Shown: one piece after another, positions 1 to 11,699 of the stretch
How positions within the stretch are numbered: the stretch's first letter is position 1
How the letters are laid out: each line of letters starts with the position of its first letter
NCBI GenBank assembly: GCA_004835665.1
Contig: RBKR01000002.1
Location: 1,922,001 to 1,986,000, forward strand
Reading direction: 5' to 3'
DNA from: Phoma sp. XZ068
Lineage: Eukaryota > Ascomycota > Dothideomycetes > Pleosporales > Didymellaceae
Length of the DNA: 64,000 bases
Translations under genes and position numbers: made by a program
Notes under the pieces: generated by a model
Seen by the model: the letters and a program-made list of their open reading frames with translations, nothing else
Told to the model about the DNA's origin: nothing
Databases searched by the model: none

Positions 1-1063
1 AAGCCTCTACTTTATAATTATAAAAAGTAAACTACTAAAGGTAATATACCTTATAGGTAAGAGAATTACTAAGTAAGAGAATTACTTTTACTAAGCCTCT
101 ACTAAACTTTACTCTATTATAGCCTAAAATACTATACTTTAGCACTATAAGGTATAGTACAGCGTAGAATATTATTTAGAAACTACTTCTATATCTTACT
201 TATATATTTATATATTATATCTAGTCTTATTATACTATCTATAGTATTATTAGAAAGGCTTACCTACTTTAGTATATACCTACTTCTTTACCTTCTTTCT
301 ATTACTATATGCCCTAAACTTCTTTAAAGTAGTTAATTACTACTTATTCTTAACTATTAGAGTTACTTCTACCTTAACTTACTTTTTTTTATATAATTTA
401 TATTATATAGTAGCCTTATTAGCTACTTAAAGCTTAGTAATTTCCTATTATACTAATACTAGCTTATATATAATAATAGCTACCCTCTTTAAGACCTTCT
501 TAAACACTTTAACTAGAGATATTAGTAAGCTATTTATATACCTCTAAATCTTTATCTTTATAAGTATTAATTATAACCTAAATTCTAGAGTATTACTTAA
601 AGTTTATAACTACTAGAGCTTATTATTTATAGAGAGTAGTAGTAATAGAGTATATAGCTTTATATTAAGGCTACTTATAACCTATTCTAGGTTAAATAGA
701 ACTAGTCTAGCGCCTTAGAACTCTCTCTAGATATTACTAGAAGTAATTATAGTATTATAGGTATATATAAAGTATAGTAGGAACTTAGTCTTTATAATAT
801 AGTTAATCTAATTATATATAAGTATTTTAGCTTAGTGCCTATATACCTTCTTTAAAGTAGTAAAATAACTTATATTAAGAGGCTATATAAGGTATAATAA
901 GTAAAGAAGTAAATAAAAAGTAATTATCTTATTATCTTTATAGTATTACTAGAATTTAAGAGAGTTATAGCTCTTATAACTATTAATAATAAGTAAATAG
1001 TAGCTACTAATAGTATACTACTTTATATACCTATTAAAGTACTTTATCTAGTCTAGACTAAGC

Positions 1064-1547
1064 TATTAAGGTTATAAACTAAGCAAAGCTTATAAATACT
1101 TCTAAGGTTAGTTCTCTAGGATAAGTACTAGTATAGAAGAGGTTAGTATAGATACCTAGTAAAACACTATAACAACTATAGGGGTTAATAATAAGTAGTA
1201 TAGATAGTTAATCTGTCTAGCTTAAGAGTTAAGTTAAGTTCTAATAACAAAGTTAATTAACAAGGTTAAATATAATACTATAAGAGCAGTGTTCCTAATT
1301 ACTATATACTAAGAAGTGTCCTATATTTCTTATAATATCCTATAAAGTCCTATAGAAGGCCCTATAGTTTCTATAAGTAGTTTATAGTTTCTATAGGATA
1401 TATATATAGTATCTTATACTATCTTATACTCTTAGTATAGTTTGTTTCTATAGGATTATAGGATGTTATATAGTCTTCTTAGCCCTATACTGTTAATCTA
1501 TAACTATAACTTTGTTATACTATACTTCTTCCTCTAAGATTATAATA
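1064..1547 (-). repeat. 3' LTR of the gypsy element at 1,064-7,811
   Basis: It is 484 bp, begins TATTAAGG and ends GATTATAATA on the plus strand, the RIP-altered form of TG...CA ends. It closely matches 7,328-7,811 and, over its R/U5-like half, the unmutated solo LTR at 23,167-23,674. Confidence 0.85.
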
Positions 1548-1644
1548 CTATCCTCCTCCTTTATAGTTTATATTCTTATAAACTAATAAATAGTTTCCTA
1601 AAGTACCTAAGCTTAATATATAACAGGAACCTAAATTAATAATA

Positions 1645-2140
1645 TTAGATATCTTGCTATAGTTGCCTGCAAGTACTATATAAAGAAGAACTTACCTTAT
1701 AAGATATCTTTATTATATAAGAAGTATAGGAATTATAAATATAATAGAATAAAGAAGTATAAGCCTGTAGAATTACCTATTCCTAACTTTTCTAAAATTA
1801 ATAATAAGATATTATATCTAGAAGAAATAGAAGATAAGGCTACTAAAGCTAAGGAAGCTGCAATAGCTGCCTTATAGGCTGCTTATACTAAATTAAACTA
1901 GGTATATAAATAAAAGAAATTCTTAAAGTATTATAAATAGTAATAGTTTAATATAAGTGCTTAGTTTATTAAGGATATAGAGCACCTAGAGCAATAGAAG
2001 TTATTACTTAATAATATTACTATACTTAAGAACAGGTTAATACCTAGCTTACTTGCACTAGACTAGGTAACGCATCCTCTACCTCTAGACTCTAATACTA
2101 CTAATACTAGTATAGCAGCTAGTAGCAGTTTATAAGATTT
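1645..2140 (+). pseudogene. Antisense ORF remnant inside the gypsy element
   Basis: The plus strand carries about 160 codons of protein-like sequence between the chromodomain end of pol and the 3' LTR, opposite in direction to gag-pol. Readable pieces are RYLAIVACKYYIKKNLPYKI near the start and KATKAKEAAIAAL in the middle. The breaks I checked are TAG or TAA, explicable as mutated CAG, CAA or TGG. The composition (Lys/Glu/Ala-rich, helical, then a Pro/Asn/Thr tail) is that of a real protein and not of chance AT-rich sequence. I do not recognise the family. Gypsy elements do not normally need such an ORF; it could be a captured host gene or an accessory antisense gene. Confidence 0.5.
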
Positions 2141-2159
2141 ATTAATAGTTTCTATATAT

Positions 2160-5100
2160 TTTCTAAGTTAGAGTATCCTAACTACTTAACTAGGTATTTA
2201 TTCTTGCGTCCTTTCTTTTAATGTTGTATTATTTTTTTAACTTTCTACTTAGTCTCTTCCTTAACTTAGTAGTAGAAGTCTTTCTAGATTAGTATATTAG
2301 AGTCTACTAGTTTTAATAGCAATATATAGAATATAGGGTATATTCTAGCATCCTATAGTAGTTTAAGTTAATAGTTTATAGGACTAATTTGCCTAGAAAT
2401 AAAAAATAGTCTAACCTTAATATAATCTAGTTTTTTTATTAGTCTTCTTATTTATAAGTTTTTTATAAGGAGATAGACTTTATCCCCCTCTTTTAGCTAA
2501 GGTACTATTTTTCTTTTCTAATTAATATAAGAGATTGCTTATTATTAAGCTTTATTAATATTTTTAAGCAATTTCTAGTATACTTCCTTTAGTCTTTATA
2601 CTAAGGTTATTACTAAATCTATTTAGATATTACTATTAAGAGATCTTATAAAGAGATTTAGATATCTTCTATAATTTATAAAGAACAGCGTTATACCTGT
2701 TACTTCTAATAGTTTATTATTATATATAATCTATGCTATAGGTAATAGTAAAACCTAGTTGTCTTACTTCTAGTTACTATATATTCTTAAGTATATTTCT
2801 ATAGTCTAATTTATTCTTTCTGTTTGTCTGTCTGTTTGCAGATAATATATAGTTAATAGCTTTTTCTTAGTACTAATAGCTGCTATAAGTATAGTCTAAT
2901 AGTTTAATATAAATAGCTTATCTCTATTACTAATAATTAATTCTAGTATACTATAGTAATAGATAATTCTATCTAGAAACACTTATATAAGCTAGTCTAC
3001 AGTATAACTATATTAAAATAGTATTATTTCTGCTACTTTAGTAAACCTATCTACTATAATAAAGATTAAGTTATAGGTATATCCTATAATAGAGTCCTTA
3101 GAGATTAGTAGTTATATAATAAAATCTATTATAATATTTGTCTATAGTACTATTAGTAGCTCTATTACTTATATCTCTCTATACTTTATATATATACTAT
3201 ACTTGTTTTATTAGCAATTAATATAGTTTTTAATAAACTTAGTAACCTTGTCCTTTATATAGCTAAACTTATAGTATTGTCTAATAAGTTCTATTATTTA
3301 TATTATACTAGAGTGTCTATAAAGCAGGTTATTATAATAATAGCTTATAATTTTATTTTCTAATTCCTCTAGTACCTTTATAGGTATGCACTATTCCTGC
3401 TAAACTTATATTATATTATTAAGCTACTAAGATAGTCCTAACAACCTATCCTTATTAATTCTAAGTATAGTAAACTAGTTAATAGTTTTCTCTCTAGCTA
3501 GATTATATTATCTGCTAAGTGCGTTAGCTCTACTATTATCTTTTCCTAGTATATATAGTATCTTAAACTTATTCTATCCTAACAGCTTAGACTAGTATAC
3601 TTATTATTAGTTAAGTGTCTTAGTAGTAGTAAAGTATACTAAGTTCTTATAATCTATATAGATAGTAAGTTCTAAATAACTTTCTATATAGATTCTCTAA
3701 TATTCTAGGGCTAATATAATAGCTAGTAATTCTTTATTATATATATTATATTATTCTTCTAGTTCTAAGAACTTTCTAGAGTAGTAGGCAATTAGGTGCT
3801 ATTATCTATCTTATTCTTATATAGCATAAGCTCCTAATACTAAATCTAAGGCATCTGTCTTAATTTAAAGTAGTTTTCTACTCTTAAATATAATTATTAT
3901 AGGTAGCTTAATACAGGACTGTTTAAGTAACTAGAAAGCATCCTCTTATACTTATTCCTACTTAAATAGTATATCCTTCTATATAAGCTTTATAAGCAGT
4001 AAGGCCTTAAGTAAATAGTTTTTAATAAAGTATTAGTTAAAGTTAATAAATTCTAGAAATTCCTAAATTCCCTTAAGGGAGGTAGGAGTTAGCTAATCCC
4101 TTATAACCTAAATCTTTATTTTACTTATCTTAACTCTATATCTTCCTATAATATAGCTAAGAAATTCTACTTCTTTCTTATACTATTTACATTTCTTAGG
4201 TTTAAGTTAAAGATCTACCTTTCTAAGGTATTCTAACACTTCCCTAATATAGTAAATATATTCTTCTAGTATTACTAAATATACTAGGATATTATTAAAG
4301 TATACTACTACTATAATATCTAAGTATACTCTTAATATATTGTTAACAAGGGCCTAATATATAGCTAGTGCGTTAGTAAGTCTAAATAGTATTACTAAGT
4401 ACTTATAATAACTATAGCATATTCTAAATATAGTCTTCTATTCTTTGCCTTTCTTTATATATATAAGGTTGTACGCTCTATATAGATTAAGTATAGTAAA
4501 GTATTATACTCTAGATAGCTAATTCTATAATTCCTTAATATTTAGTAATAGATATTAATTCTTAATTATAATATTGTTAAGTTTCTAGTAGTTAATACAT
4601 ATTTATAATTTACTATCTTTCTTTAGTATAAAGAGGACTAGGAATCCTACTAGTAATTTTAATTCTTATATAAATCCTTTCTTAAGGTTCTTATTAATAT
4701 ATTTCTTAAGTGTACTAAGTTTCTTCTTAGACATTCTATATATAGGCCTAAAAGGCAGTTCCTTTCCTTTCTAGAGCTTAATCTTATAATCCTAGAGTTT
4801 ATACTATAGTAATGCCTTTATAGTCTTCTTATTATAGAAGAGTTCTATATAACTCTTATATTTATCTAGGATATTAAGAGGTATACTATTCTTCTTCTTA
4901 ACTATTACTTTATAACTAGTAGGGCGTTCTATATCTGCATAGTTAACTACTCTATCTTAGCATATCTTATATATTAAAGAGATATTATTAATCTCCTTCT
5001 TATCTACTAGTTATATTATAAACTATATAGGTTGCAATATAGTAGTGCTGTATCTATATTAACTTAATAAAAGCTATTAATTCTTCTAATTAATATTTAG

Positions 5101-6400
5101 ATTATGCTTTCTTAACTATAAAAGTTCTAATATAATATTATAAGTAGCTATCCTAAAAGTGTCTAGGGTTATTTCCTTATAGTGTCTATAGATCTAGAAG
5201 AGTACTATAGTTACCTTATATATAATCTTAGATTCCTTAGGTATTAGTTCTCTATTAGCTACTCTAAGTAGGTAAGGTATTATCTTCTAAGTAGGGTATA
5301 GTCTAGCTAGCTATACTACTTATAAAGAGATATAATTAGACTATACTCTAGAGTCTAAGAGTGCCTTTATCTATCTTTTATTTATTCTTATAGGTAATCT
5401 AATTAGTTAGTAATTACTTTTAATACTATTAATAGATTAATCCTTAGCGCCTGCTAGCACTACCCTAAAAAAGGATTCTCTTATCTAAAGCTATTACTTT
5501 ACTTCTTTCCTTTATAGGTCTTATAGTAGGGGTTAAGGCAGGTCTACTAATACTAATTAAAGTATTACTTATTTACTACTAGTCCTTGTTATCTGTACTT
5601 AGACTTATTCTAGCTAAGAAAGTATTTATTATTATATTTATCTATTAGGTATAGTATATAGTAGTCCTCCTTATAATCTTCCTATTATAGTTTATATAGA
5701 TATCTCTTTAAAAACTATCCTAAATTAAGTTTCTCTAAATAGTATATCTAGTATCTATTATAGTAGCACGCTGTCTATAATAGTACTCTATAGTATAGGT
5801 TCCTAGGGTCTAGGCTATAATTAGGTTCTAAGTAATTATAATTCTAGTTCTAGTATGCTTCTAGCTAATATTGCTGTTAGTATTCCTTATATAACTTATT
5901 ATACTAATTTTCTTTATTATCTACCTTAATAGAGGGGATAATTAGGTCTTAATATAACTTAGTATAAGCTTTATTATTAGCTTTCTTAACTTTGTGCTGT
6001 TTACGTTCCTAATAGTGTATATTATATTATACTCTATACTATACTATAGTAGAACGTGCTAGTATATCCTAATCTTTATTGTCCTCTAGGTATTGTCTAG
6101 GTAGTTATAGTATATTATTTTCTAATATCTAGGTTGCCTAAGACTTATAAGTCTATATTTATAACCTTATAGGCACTAGTTTATATATAGCTTCTAGCTT
6201 AAAGTCCTGCTTATATCCTAACTCTAGGTCCTCTATAAGTTGTCTAATTCTATTAGTAATAACTTCCTATTTATTACTAGTGTCTTTGCTGTCTAGTCTA
6301 TTAACTAATATATTAATCTATTAGAATACTTTATTCTAGTAATAGTCTCTAGTAAAGTAGCCTAGCTTGCTATAGTTATAATAAGTTCTATCTTTATTAC
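2160..6400 (-). pseudogene. Gag-Pol remnant of gypsy element 1
   Basis: Landmarks on the minus strand are as follows. A degraded CCHC knuckle at 6,361-6,391 reads TYYNYSKLG, consistent with CYNCGKxGH after C-to-Y changes. A reverse transcriptase segment lies near 4,300-4,640. The integrase segment at 2,811-2,843 encodes the TDRQTER-like stretch found in gypsy integrases. A chromodomain-like tail lies at about 2,160-2,260. Numerous TAG/TAA codons interrupt the frame. The product would have been a polyprotein for reverse transcription and chromatin-targeted integration. Confidence 0.75.
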
Positions 6401-7327
6401 TCTTATTATTGCTATGTCTCTTCTTCTTATTCTATTATAGTTTTATATTTATTAGTCCCTTATTAATATTAGACAGGTCTATAGCCTTAGGTCTATAGTA
6501 GCTACTATAGGTATTACTATAAATATAGTGTTCTATATTAGGTTAGTATTAAAGACTATATTATCTATAGTAAAAGTTATTATTATACTATTAGTTATAT
6601 AGAGCTATAAGTAGGCAAGTAATATAAGTTATAGCTTGCGCATAGGGGTCCTCTCTTAGTTCTTATTAAAGGTTATAAAGCTTAATATTAATACTAATAG
6701 ACTTATTAATAAGTTTATTAAATATATTAGTTACTGTAGTAGTCTATATAAGCTCTTCCTTAACCTTAGGTTTAAGGCCTTGTCTAAACATAGTTATTAG
6801 TATAGTATTATTCTAGCTAGTAAATATAGCTAGCTGCTAAAACTTAGCAGTATAGTTAGTAGTAGATATAGTCTGTTAGATATACTAAATATTATAATAA
6901 GTAATAGTTAGTTTATTATATACTCTAAATACTTGTCTAATCTATTCCTTAAACAGGTTAAAATCCTCTATCTATAGGTTAATATTAGTTAATCTACCTT
7001 CTCTATAGTAACAGTAGATAAAGGGCTTAATCTAAGTAAAGGTGTAATTCTTTATAAATATAGCTATAAGGGTAACTTATTTTTCTTTAAGAATATATTC
7101 TCTTTAGAATATAAAGAATAGATTAAACTTTATAAGCTAGTCTTCTAGCTTCTCTTAAGTACTATTAAAGGTCTTAGGTTTAGCTACTAGGTAGACTAAG
7201 CTATAGTTAGGGGCCTAGGCCTCCTCTTCTATATTAAGGTTATTATTAGCTATATAGTATAATGTGTTAGAGTTGCTAGGGGTAGTATAGGATTCTAAAG
7301 TAGTACTTATCTTATAGGTGTTTAAAA

Positions 7328-7811
7328 TATTAAGGTTATAAACTAAGTAAAGCTTATAAATACTTCTAAGGTTAGTTCTCTAGAATAAGTACTAGTATAG
7401 GAGAAGTTAGTATAGATACCTAGTAAAACACTATAATAACTATAGAGGTTAATAATAAGTAGTATAGATAGTTAATCTGTCTAGCTTAAGAGTTAGGTTA
7501 AGTTCTAATAATAAAGTTAATTAACAAGGTTAAACACAATACTATAAGGGCAGTGTTCCTAATTGCTATATACTAAGGAGTGTCCTATATTTCTTATAAT
7601 ATCCTATAAAGTTCTATAGGAGGCCCTATAGTTTCTATAAGTAGTTTATAGTTTCTATAGGATATATATATAGTGTCTTATACTATCTTATACTCTTAGT
7701 ATAGTTTGTTTCTATAGGATTATAGGACGTTATATAGTCTTCTTAGCCCTATGCTATTAATCTATAACTATAACTTTGTTATACTGTGCCTCTTCCCCTA
7801 AGATTATAATA
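7328..7811 (-). repeat. 5' LTR of the gypsy element at 1,064-7,811
   Basis: It is 484 bp, the same length as its partner and nearly identical to it. The internal sequence abutting it reads TTTTAAACACC on the minus strand, which matches the start of the internal region of the second gypsy element at 11,687, so this is the primer-binding side. Confidence 0.85.
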
Positions 7812-8662
7812 TAAGCTTATTAGTAGTTTAGCTATTATTAGAGACTCTAATAACCTAGTCTTAAAGTAGATTCTCTTCTTTATACTAGATAGAGAGGTAG
7901 TAGTAAGCCTTAAAGATAATAAAGGCTAGAATAGCCTATCTTTTAGTATTAATACCTACTATTGCTATAGCCTACTTCTAGTTACCTAGCTAGATAGCCT
8001 TTAGCTAACTTTATTATTCTAAAGCTATAATAACTACTTCTTAGAAGATCTAGCCTATTATAAAGCCTATCTTATTAAAGTTATATATATCTTTATTCTA
8101 AATACTATACTTAGCTTTAATATTAGCTACTAGGCTAAACTAGCCCTAGAAAACCTTAGGATCTTTATAGATAGCTCTCTTATAGTTATACTTATAATTA
8201 AACTTAACTATAAGCTTTAGGTACTATTTAATAAATATACTAGGCTAGTTTAAGCTAATAGGGCCTATATTATACTTAGTATATAAAGAATTAGCTATAA
8301 TAGCTATATCTACTAGCTAAGGGCTAAATCCTTATATATCTAGCTTAAGTATATAACTAATAATTACTTCTTCTTTATTATTATCTAGCTTCTATAAGTT
8401 AGCTATAGAATTAGCATATAAAGGTTATTCTATATATTATTTACTTAGTATAGCTTAAAGAACTCTATAGATAGCTATAGTATATTACTATAAAAGGTTT
8501 ATATCTTATTTAAGAGCTTAAAGTATAAGCTATATCTAAGCTTTCTAAAATATATTAATAATAGATTATTATTAAGATATTAGTATAGAGAGAGTACTTT
8601 AGTAGAGGCTTAGTAAATATAATTCTCTTACTTAGTAATTCTCTTACCTATAAGGTATATTA

Positions 8663-9843
8663 GTTACTATTTAGAAAATAAAATAGATTTAATAAGAGTT
8701 ATTTTACCTAACTATAGAGTTTTTATATCTTTTTAAACTAGAGTTCTTAGCTACTTTAAAATAAGCCTAATTAGCTCTAGAATAGAGCTTTTATTAACTC
8801 TAGTCTAAAATAAGTTAAACATTAGTAAGTATAGAGAAATTAAAGAGCTTATAAGTATATATTTAGGTAATTAGTATATTAGACTACTAATCTTATATAA
8901 ATAAATTAACTATATATATATTTATATATAAAGTATTAGAATACTCTACTCTACTCTAGAGAGTATAGTATTTATATATTATATAATCTTTAACTTTATA
9001 TATATACTTACTTAAAGTACTTTAAGTTAGTATAAAATACTTTAACTTTATTTTACTATAATATACCTTTTAGGTACTTACTAAAAGTATAGTACTTATT
9101 AATATAATATATAGTACTTTTATTTATAGTACTTATCTCTCTTACTTTCTAATATATACTTTACTTTTACTATTATACTTACTCTAGCTAAGCTAAATAG
9201 TAATTACTTATTTAGTAATATTATCTTTACTATACTTTTTATCTTTCTTAAACTTATATAAACTATTTTTACTATATTTCTAGTATCTTATATATATTTT
9301 TACTTATAAATAAGTATATATAGAAGTCTATACTAGTACTTTTATTTATATTACTATTTTTACTTATAAAAGAGTATATATAGAAGTCTATACTAGTACT
9401 TTTATTTATATTAGAATTTTTATAAACTTATTTTTACTTTAGGTAATATTATAGCTTATTTCTAAGTTTATTACTATATATTATATAATTAAGCTACTTA
9501 ATTATAGATATAGAGCTTAATCTTAGTATTTAGTAGCTAAGTAGCTTTAATATAGCTTAGTAGCTCTAATATAGCTTAGCTTATATAAGTAAGCTACTTA
9601 CTTATTAATATAGAGCTCTATATCTTAATATATTAGACTAAAGTAGCTTAAGTACTATTAAGTAGCTTACTTAACTAGATTATATAATCTATATCTAGAT
9701 TTCTTTTATATATAAATATTCTATAACTTAATAAGAAAGAAGGTACTAATTTAATACTATTAATTACCTAAGTATAGTTCTATAAGCTTAATAATAGTTA
9801 TAAGCCTAGCTTTTTAAAAATAGTAAATCTTCTTTTATACTTA
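8663..9843. other. Unassigned RIP-mutated sequence
   Basis: There is no recognisable gene or intact frame. The stretch is AT-rich with many short direct repeats and includes the 60-bp duplication at 9,301-9,420. It is probably old transposon debris between the Fot1 element and the next LTR. Confidence 0.5.
9301..9420. repeat. 60-bp tandem duplication
   Basis: Two adjacent 60-bp units starting TACTTATAAA (9,301 and 9,361) differ at only a few positions. No coding potential is visible. Confidence 0.85.
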
Positions 9844-10387
9844 TATTAAGGTTATATTCTAAGTAAAGCTTATAAATACTTCTAGAGTTAGTTCTCTAGA
9901 ATAGATATATAGTAGATTATAAAGAGTATAGATACTTAGTAAAATACTATAGTAACTATAAGTAATAATAAGTAGTATAGAGTAGACTATCTATCTTAAA
10001 AGTTAGGTTATAGTAAAGAGTATAGATAGTTAATCTATCTATTTTAATATATAGGTAGAGATTCTAATAATAAAGTATATTAATTAAGTTAAATATAAAC
10101 TATAAAAGTTATATTTCTATATACTATATACTAAGAAAATAAAGGTACTAATAGATAAGTAACTAGAGTTAATCTAATAAGATATAAAAGAGTACTTATA
10201 AATAAGTATATTATACTATACTTATTAATAAGTATTCTAGTTATATATATTATACTTATTAATAAGTAGTTATATAATAAGAATATATAAGTATTTCTTT
10301 TTTACTTATAGTAGCTTTCTAAGAAGTTAGGGGTTCTAGTTAGTAGATACTTATTACTATACTATTCTCCTATCTAGAATTATAATA
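9844..10387 (-). repeat. Gypsy LTR (antisense), RIP-mutated
   Basis: A 544-bp LTR starts TATTAAGG and ends ATTATAATA. The half nearest the start matches the 484-bp LTRs, whereas the other half (U3 in sense orientation) is different. It is followed by CTATCTTTTCTTTCTTTTAG, a pyrimidine tract resembling the polypurine tract complement beside the LTR at 1,547. It is therefore probably the 3' LTR of a minus-strand element whose interior is cut off near 10,668. Confidence 0.65.
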
Positions 10388-11142
10388 CTATCTTTTCTTT
10401 CTTTTAGTTTATTCTTAAACTATATAACTATATTTTAGTATTATATATAATTTATAGTCTCTATATCTAGTAACCTATAAGTTAAGATATCTTTAAATAC
10501 TTATAACTTTTATTTTACTTTAAAAGTCTATTAAGCTAATATACTCTCTAAAGTTTCTTATAATTATTATTTCTTTAAAGGCTATAAGTACTATATTATA
10601 CTAGGTAGCTTAAGTTATCTAAAGTATACTAAATATACTAAGGCTAGTAAGCTATATATAAATATATCTATTATAATCTTAGAGGAGAGGTATAGTATAA
10701 TAAAGTTATAGTTATAGATTATTAGTATAGGGCTAGAAAGGCTATATAATATTCTATAATCCTATAGAAATAAAACTCTACTAAGAGTATAAGATTATAT
10801 AAGATATACTATATATATTCTATAAAAAACTATAAACTACTTATAGAAACTATAGAGCCCTCTATAGAATATTATAGAATATTATAGAAAATATAAAATA
10901 CTTCTTAGTATATAGTAAGTAGAAGATACTACTTATTATAATCTAATAAAAGCAGATACTTAAGTAACCTAGCTAATAGAAATAGTTAGCTACTTAATCT
11001 AGCTAGACTAATTAGACCTACTAGTATAAAGGTATCTCTAATAATTTAACTAGTAGATAAAGTAGTAGTACTTACTTCTTAGTAAGTAAGTAACTAAAAA
11101 AAAGCCTATAACTTAATTTACTTATTCTATAGAATAGGTACT
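10388..11142. repeat. Gypsy interior and LTR fragments
   Basis: Up to about 10,668 this is internal sequence of the minus-strand element ending at 10,387. From 10,669 to about 10,917 it matches, in sense orientation, the first half of the 484-bp LTR (start TATTATAATC). It breaks off at the motif CTTCTTAGTATATAGTA, which reappears at about 11,390. The remaining 220 bp are unassigned. The pattern suggests insertion of one LTR-bearing element into another followed by RIP. Confidence 0.5.
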
Positions 11143-11686
11143 TATTATAATCCTAGAGAATACTAAATAAAGTTTAATAATTATAGGCTAAGTGCAGTAT
11201 AGTTAAACTATATAGGAGAAAGTATTATAAGTAAGTATAAATAATAAGTATTATTAGTTACTACTTAGGTAATAATATAAAGTTATATATTATAATTAGT
11301 CTTAGTTTAATTAGTGTAATTAGTAATTAGTATAATTAATAATTAGCGTAATTAGTAGCTACTATAATACTAAGCACTATATATATCTTCTTAGTATATA
11401 GTATATAAGAATACTACCCTTATAGTATTATATTTAACCTAATAAATATACTTTATTATTAGAATCTCTACCTATATATTAAGATAGATAGATTAACTAT
11501 CTATACTCCTTACTATAACCTAACTCTTAAGATAGATAGTCTACTCTATACTACTTATTATTACCTATAGTTACTATAGTGTTTTACTAAGCATCTATAC
11601 CCTCTATAATCTACTATATATCTATTTATTCTAGAAAACTAACCTTAGAAGTATTTATAAGCTTTACTTAGTATATAACTTTAATA
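11143..11686 (+). repeat. 5' LTR of gypsy element 2
   Basis: It is 544 bp, starts TATTATAATCC and ends ACTTTAATA, the RIP-altered form of the solo LTR ends (TGTTACGATCC and ACTTCAACA). The second half matches all other LTRs here. The first half matches only 39,699 onward and so defines a separate U3 type. Confidence 0.75.
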
Positions 11687-11699
11687 TTTTAAATACTCT

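Larger units (their letters stand above)
1064..7811 (-). mobile_element. Full-length Ty3/gypsy (chromovirus) retrotransposon, RIP-dead
   Basis: A 6,748-bp element has two LTRs of identical length (484 bp) and a perfect 5-bp target duplication TAAGC (1,059-1,063 and 7,812-7,816). It sits inside the transposase of the Fot1 element at 44-8,660. Reading on the minus strand, gag-pol remnants run from about 6,400 down to 2,160: zinc knuckle, reverse transcriptase, integrase and chromodomain, in gypsy order. A purine-rich tract adjoins the left LTR (AAAGGAGGAGGA on the minus strand, about 1,548-1,562), as expected for a polypurine tract before the 3' LTR. RIP has destroyed every frame. Confidence 0.85.
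44..8660 (-). mobile_element. RIP-dead Fot1/pogo DNA transposon, split by a gypsy element
   Basis: The two ends form terminal inverted repeats: positions 44-115 read ATATACCTTATAGGTAAGAG and onward, and the reverse complement of 8,590-8,660 matches. A TA dinucleotide flanks each end (42-43 and 8,661-8,662), as expected for Tc1/mariner-class insertion. The C-terminal half of the transposase lies at about 44-1,063 and the N-terminal half at 7,817-8,600, both in minus orientation. Both align with the Fot1 copy at 43,387-45,018. Removing the gypsy insertion and one TSD leaves about 1.86 kb, a usual length for fungal Fot1-class elements. Stop codons throughout show it is inactive. Confidence 0.8.
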
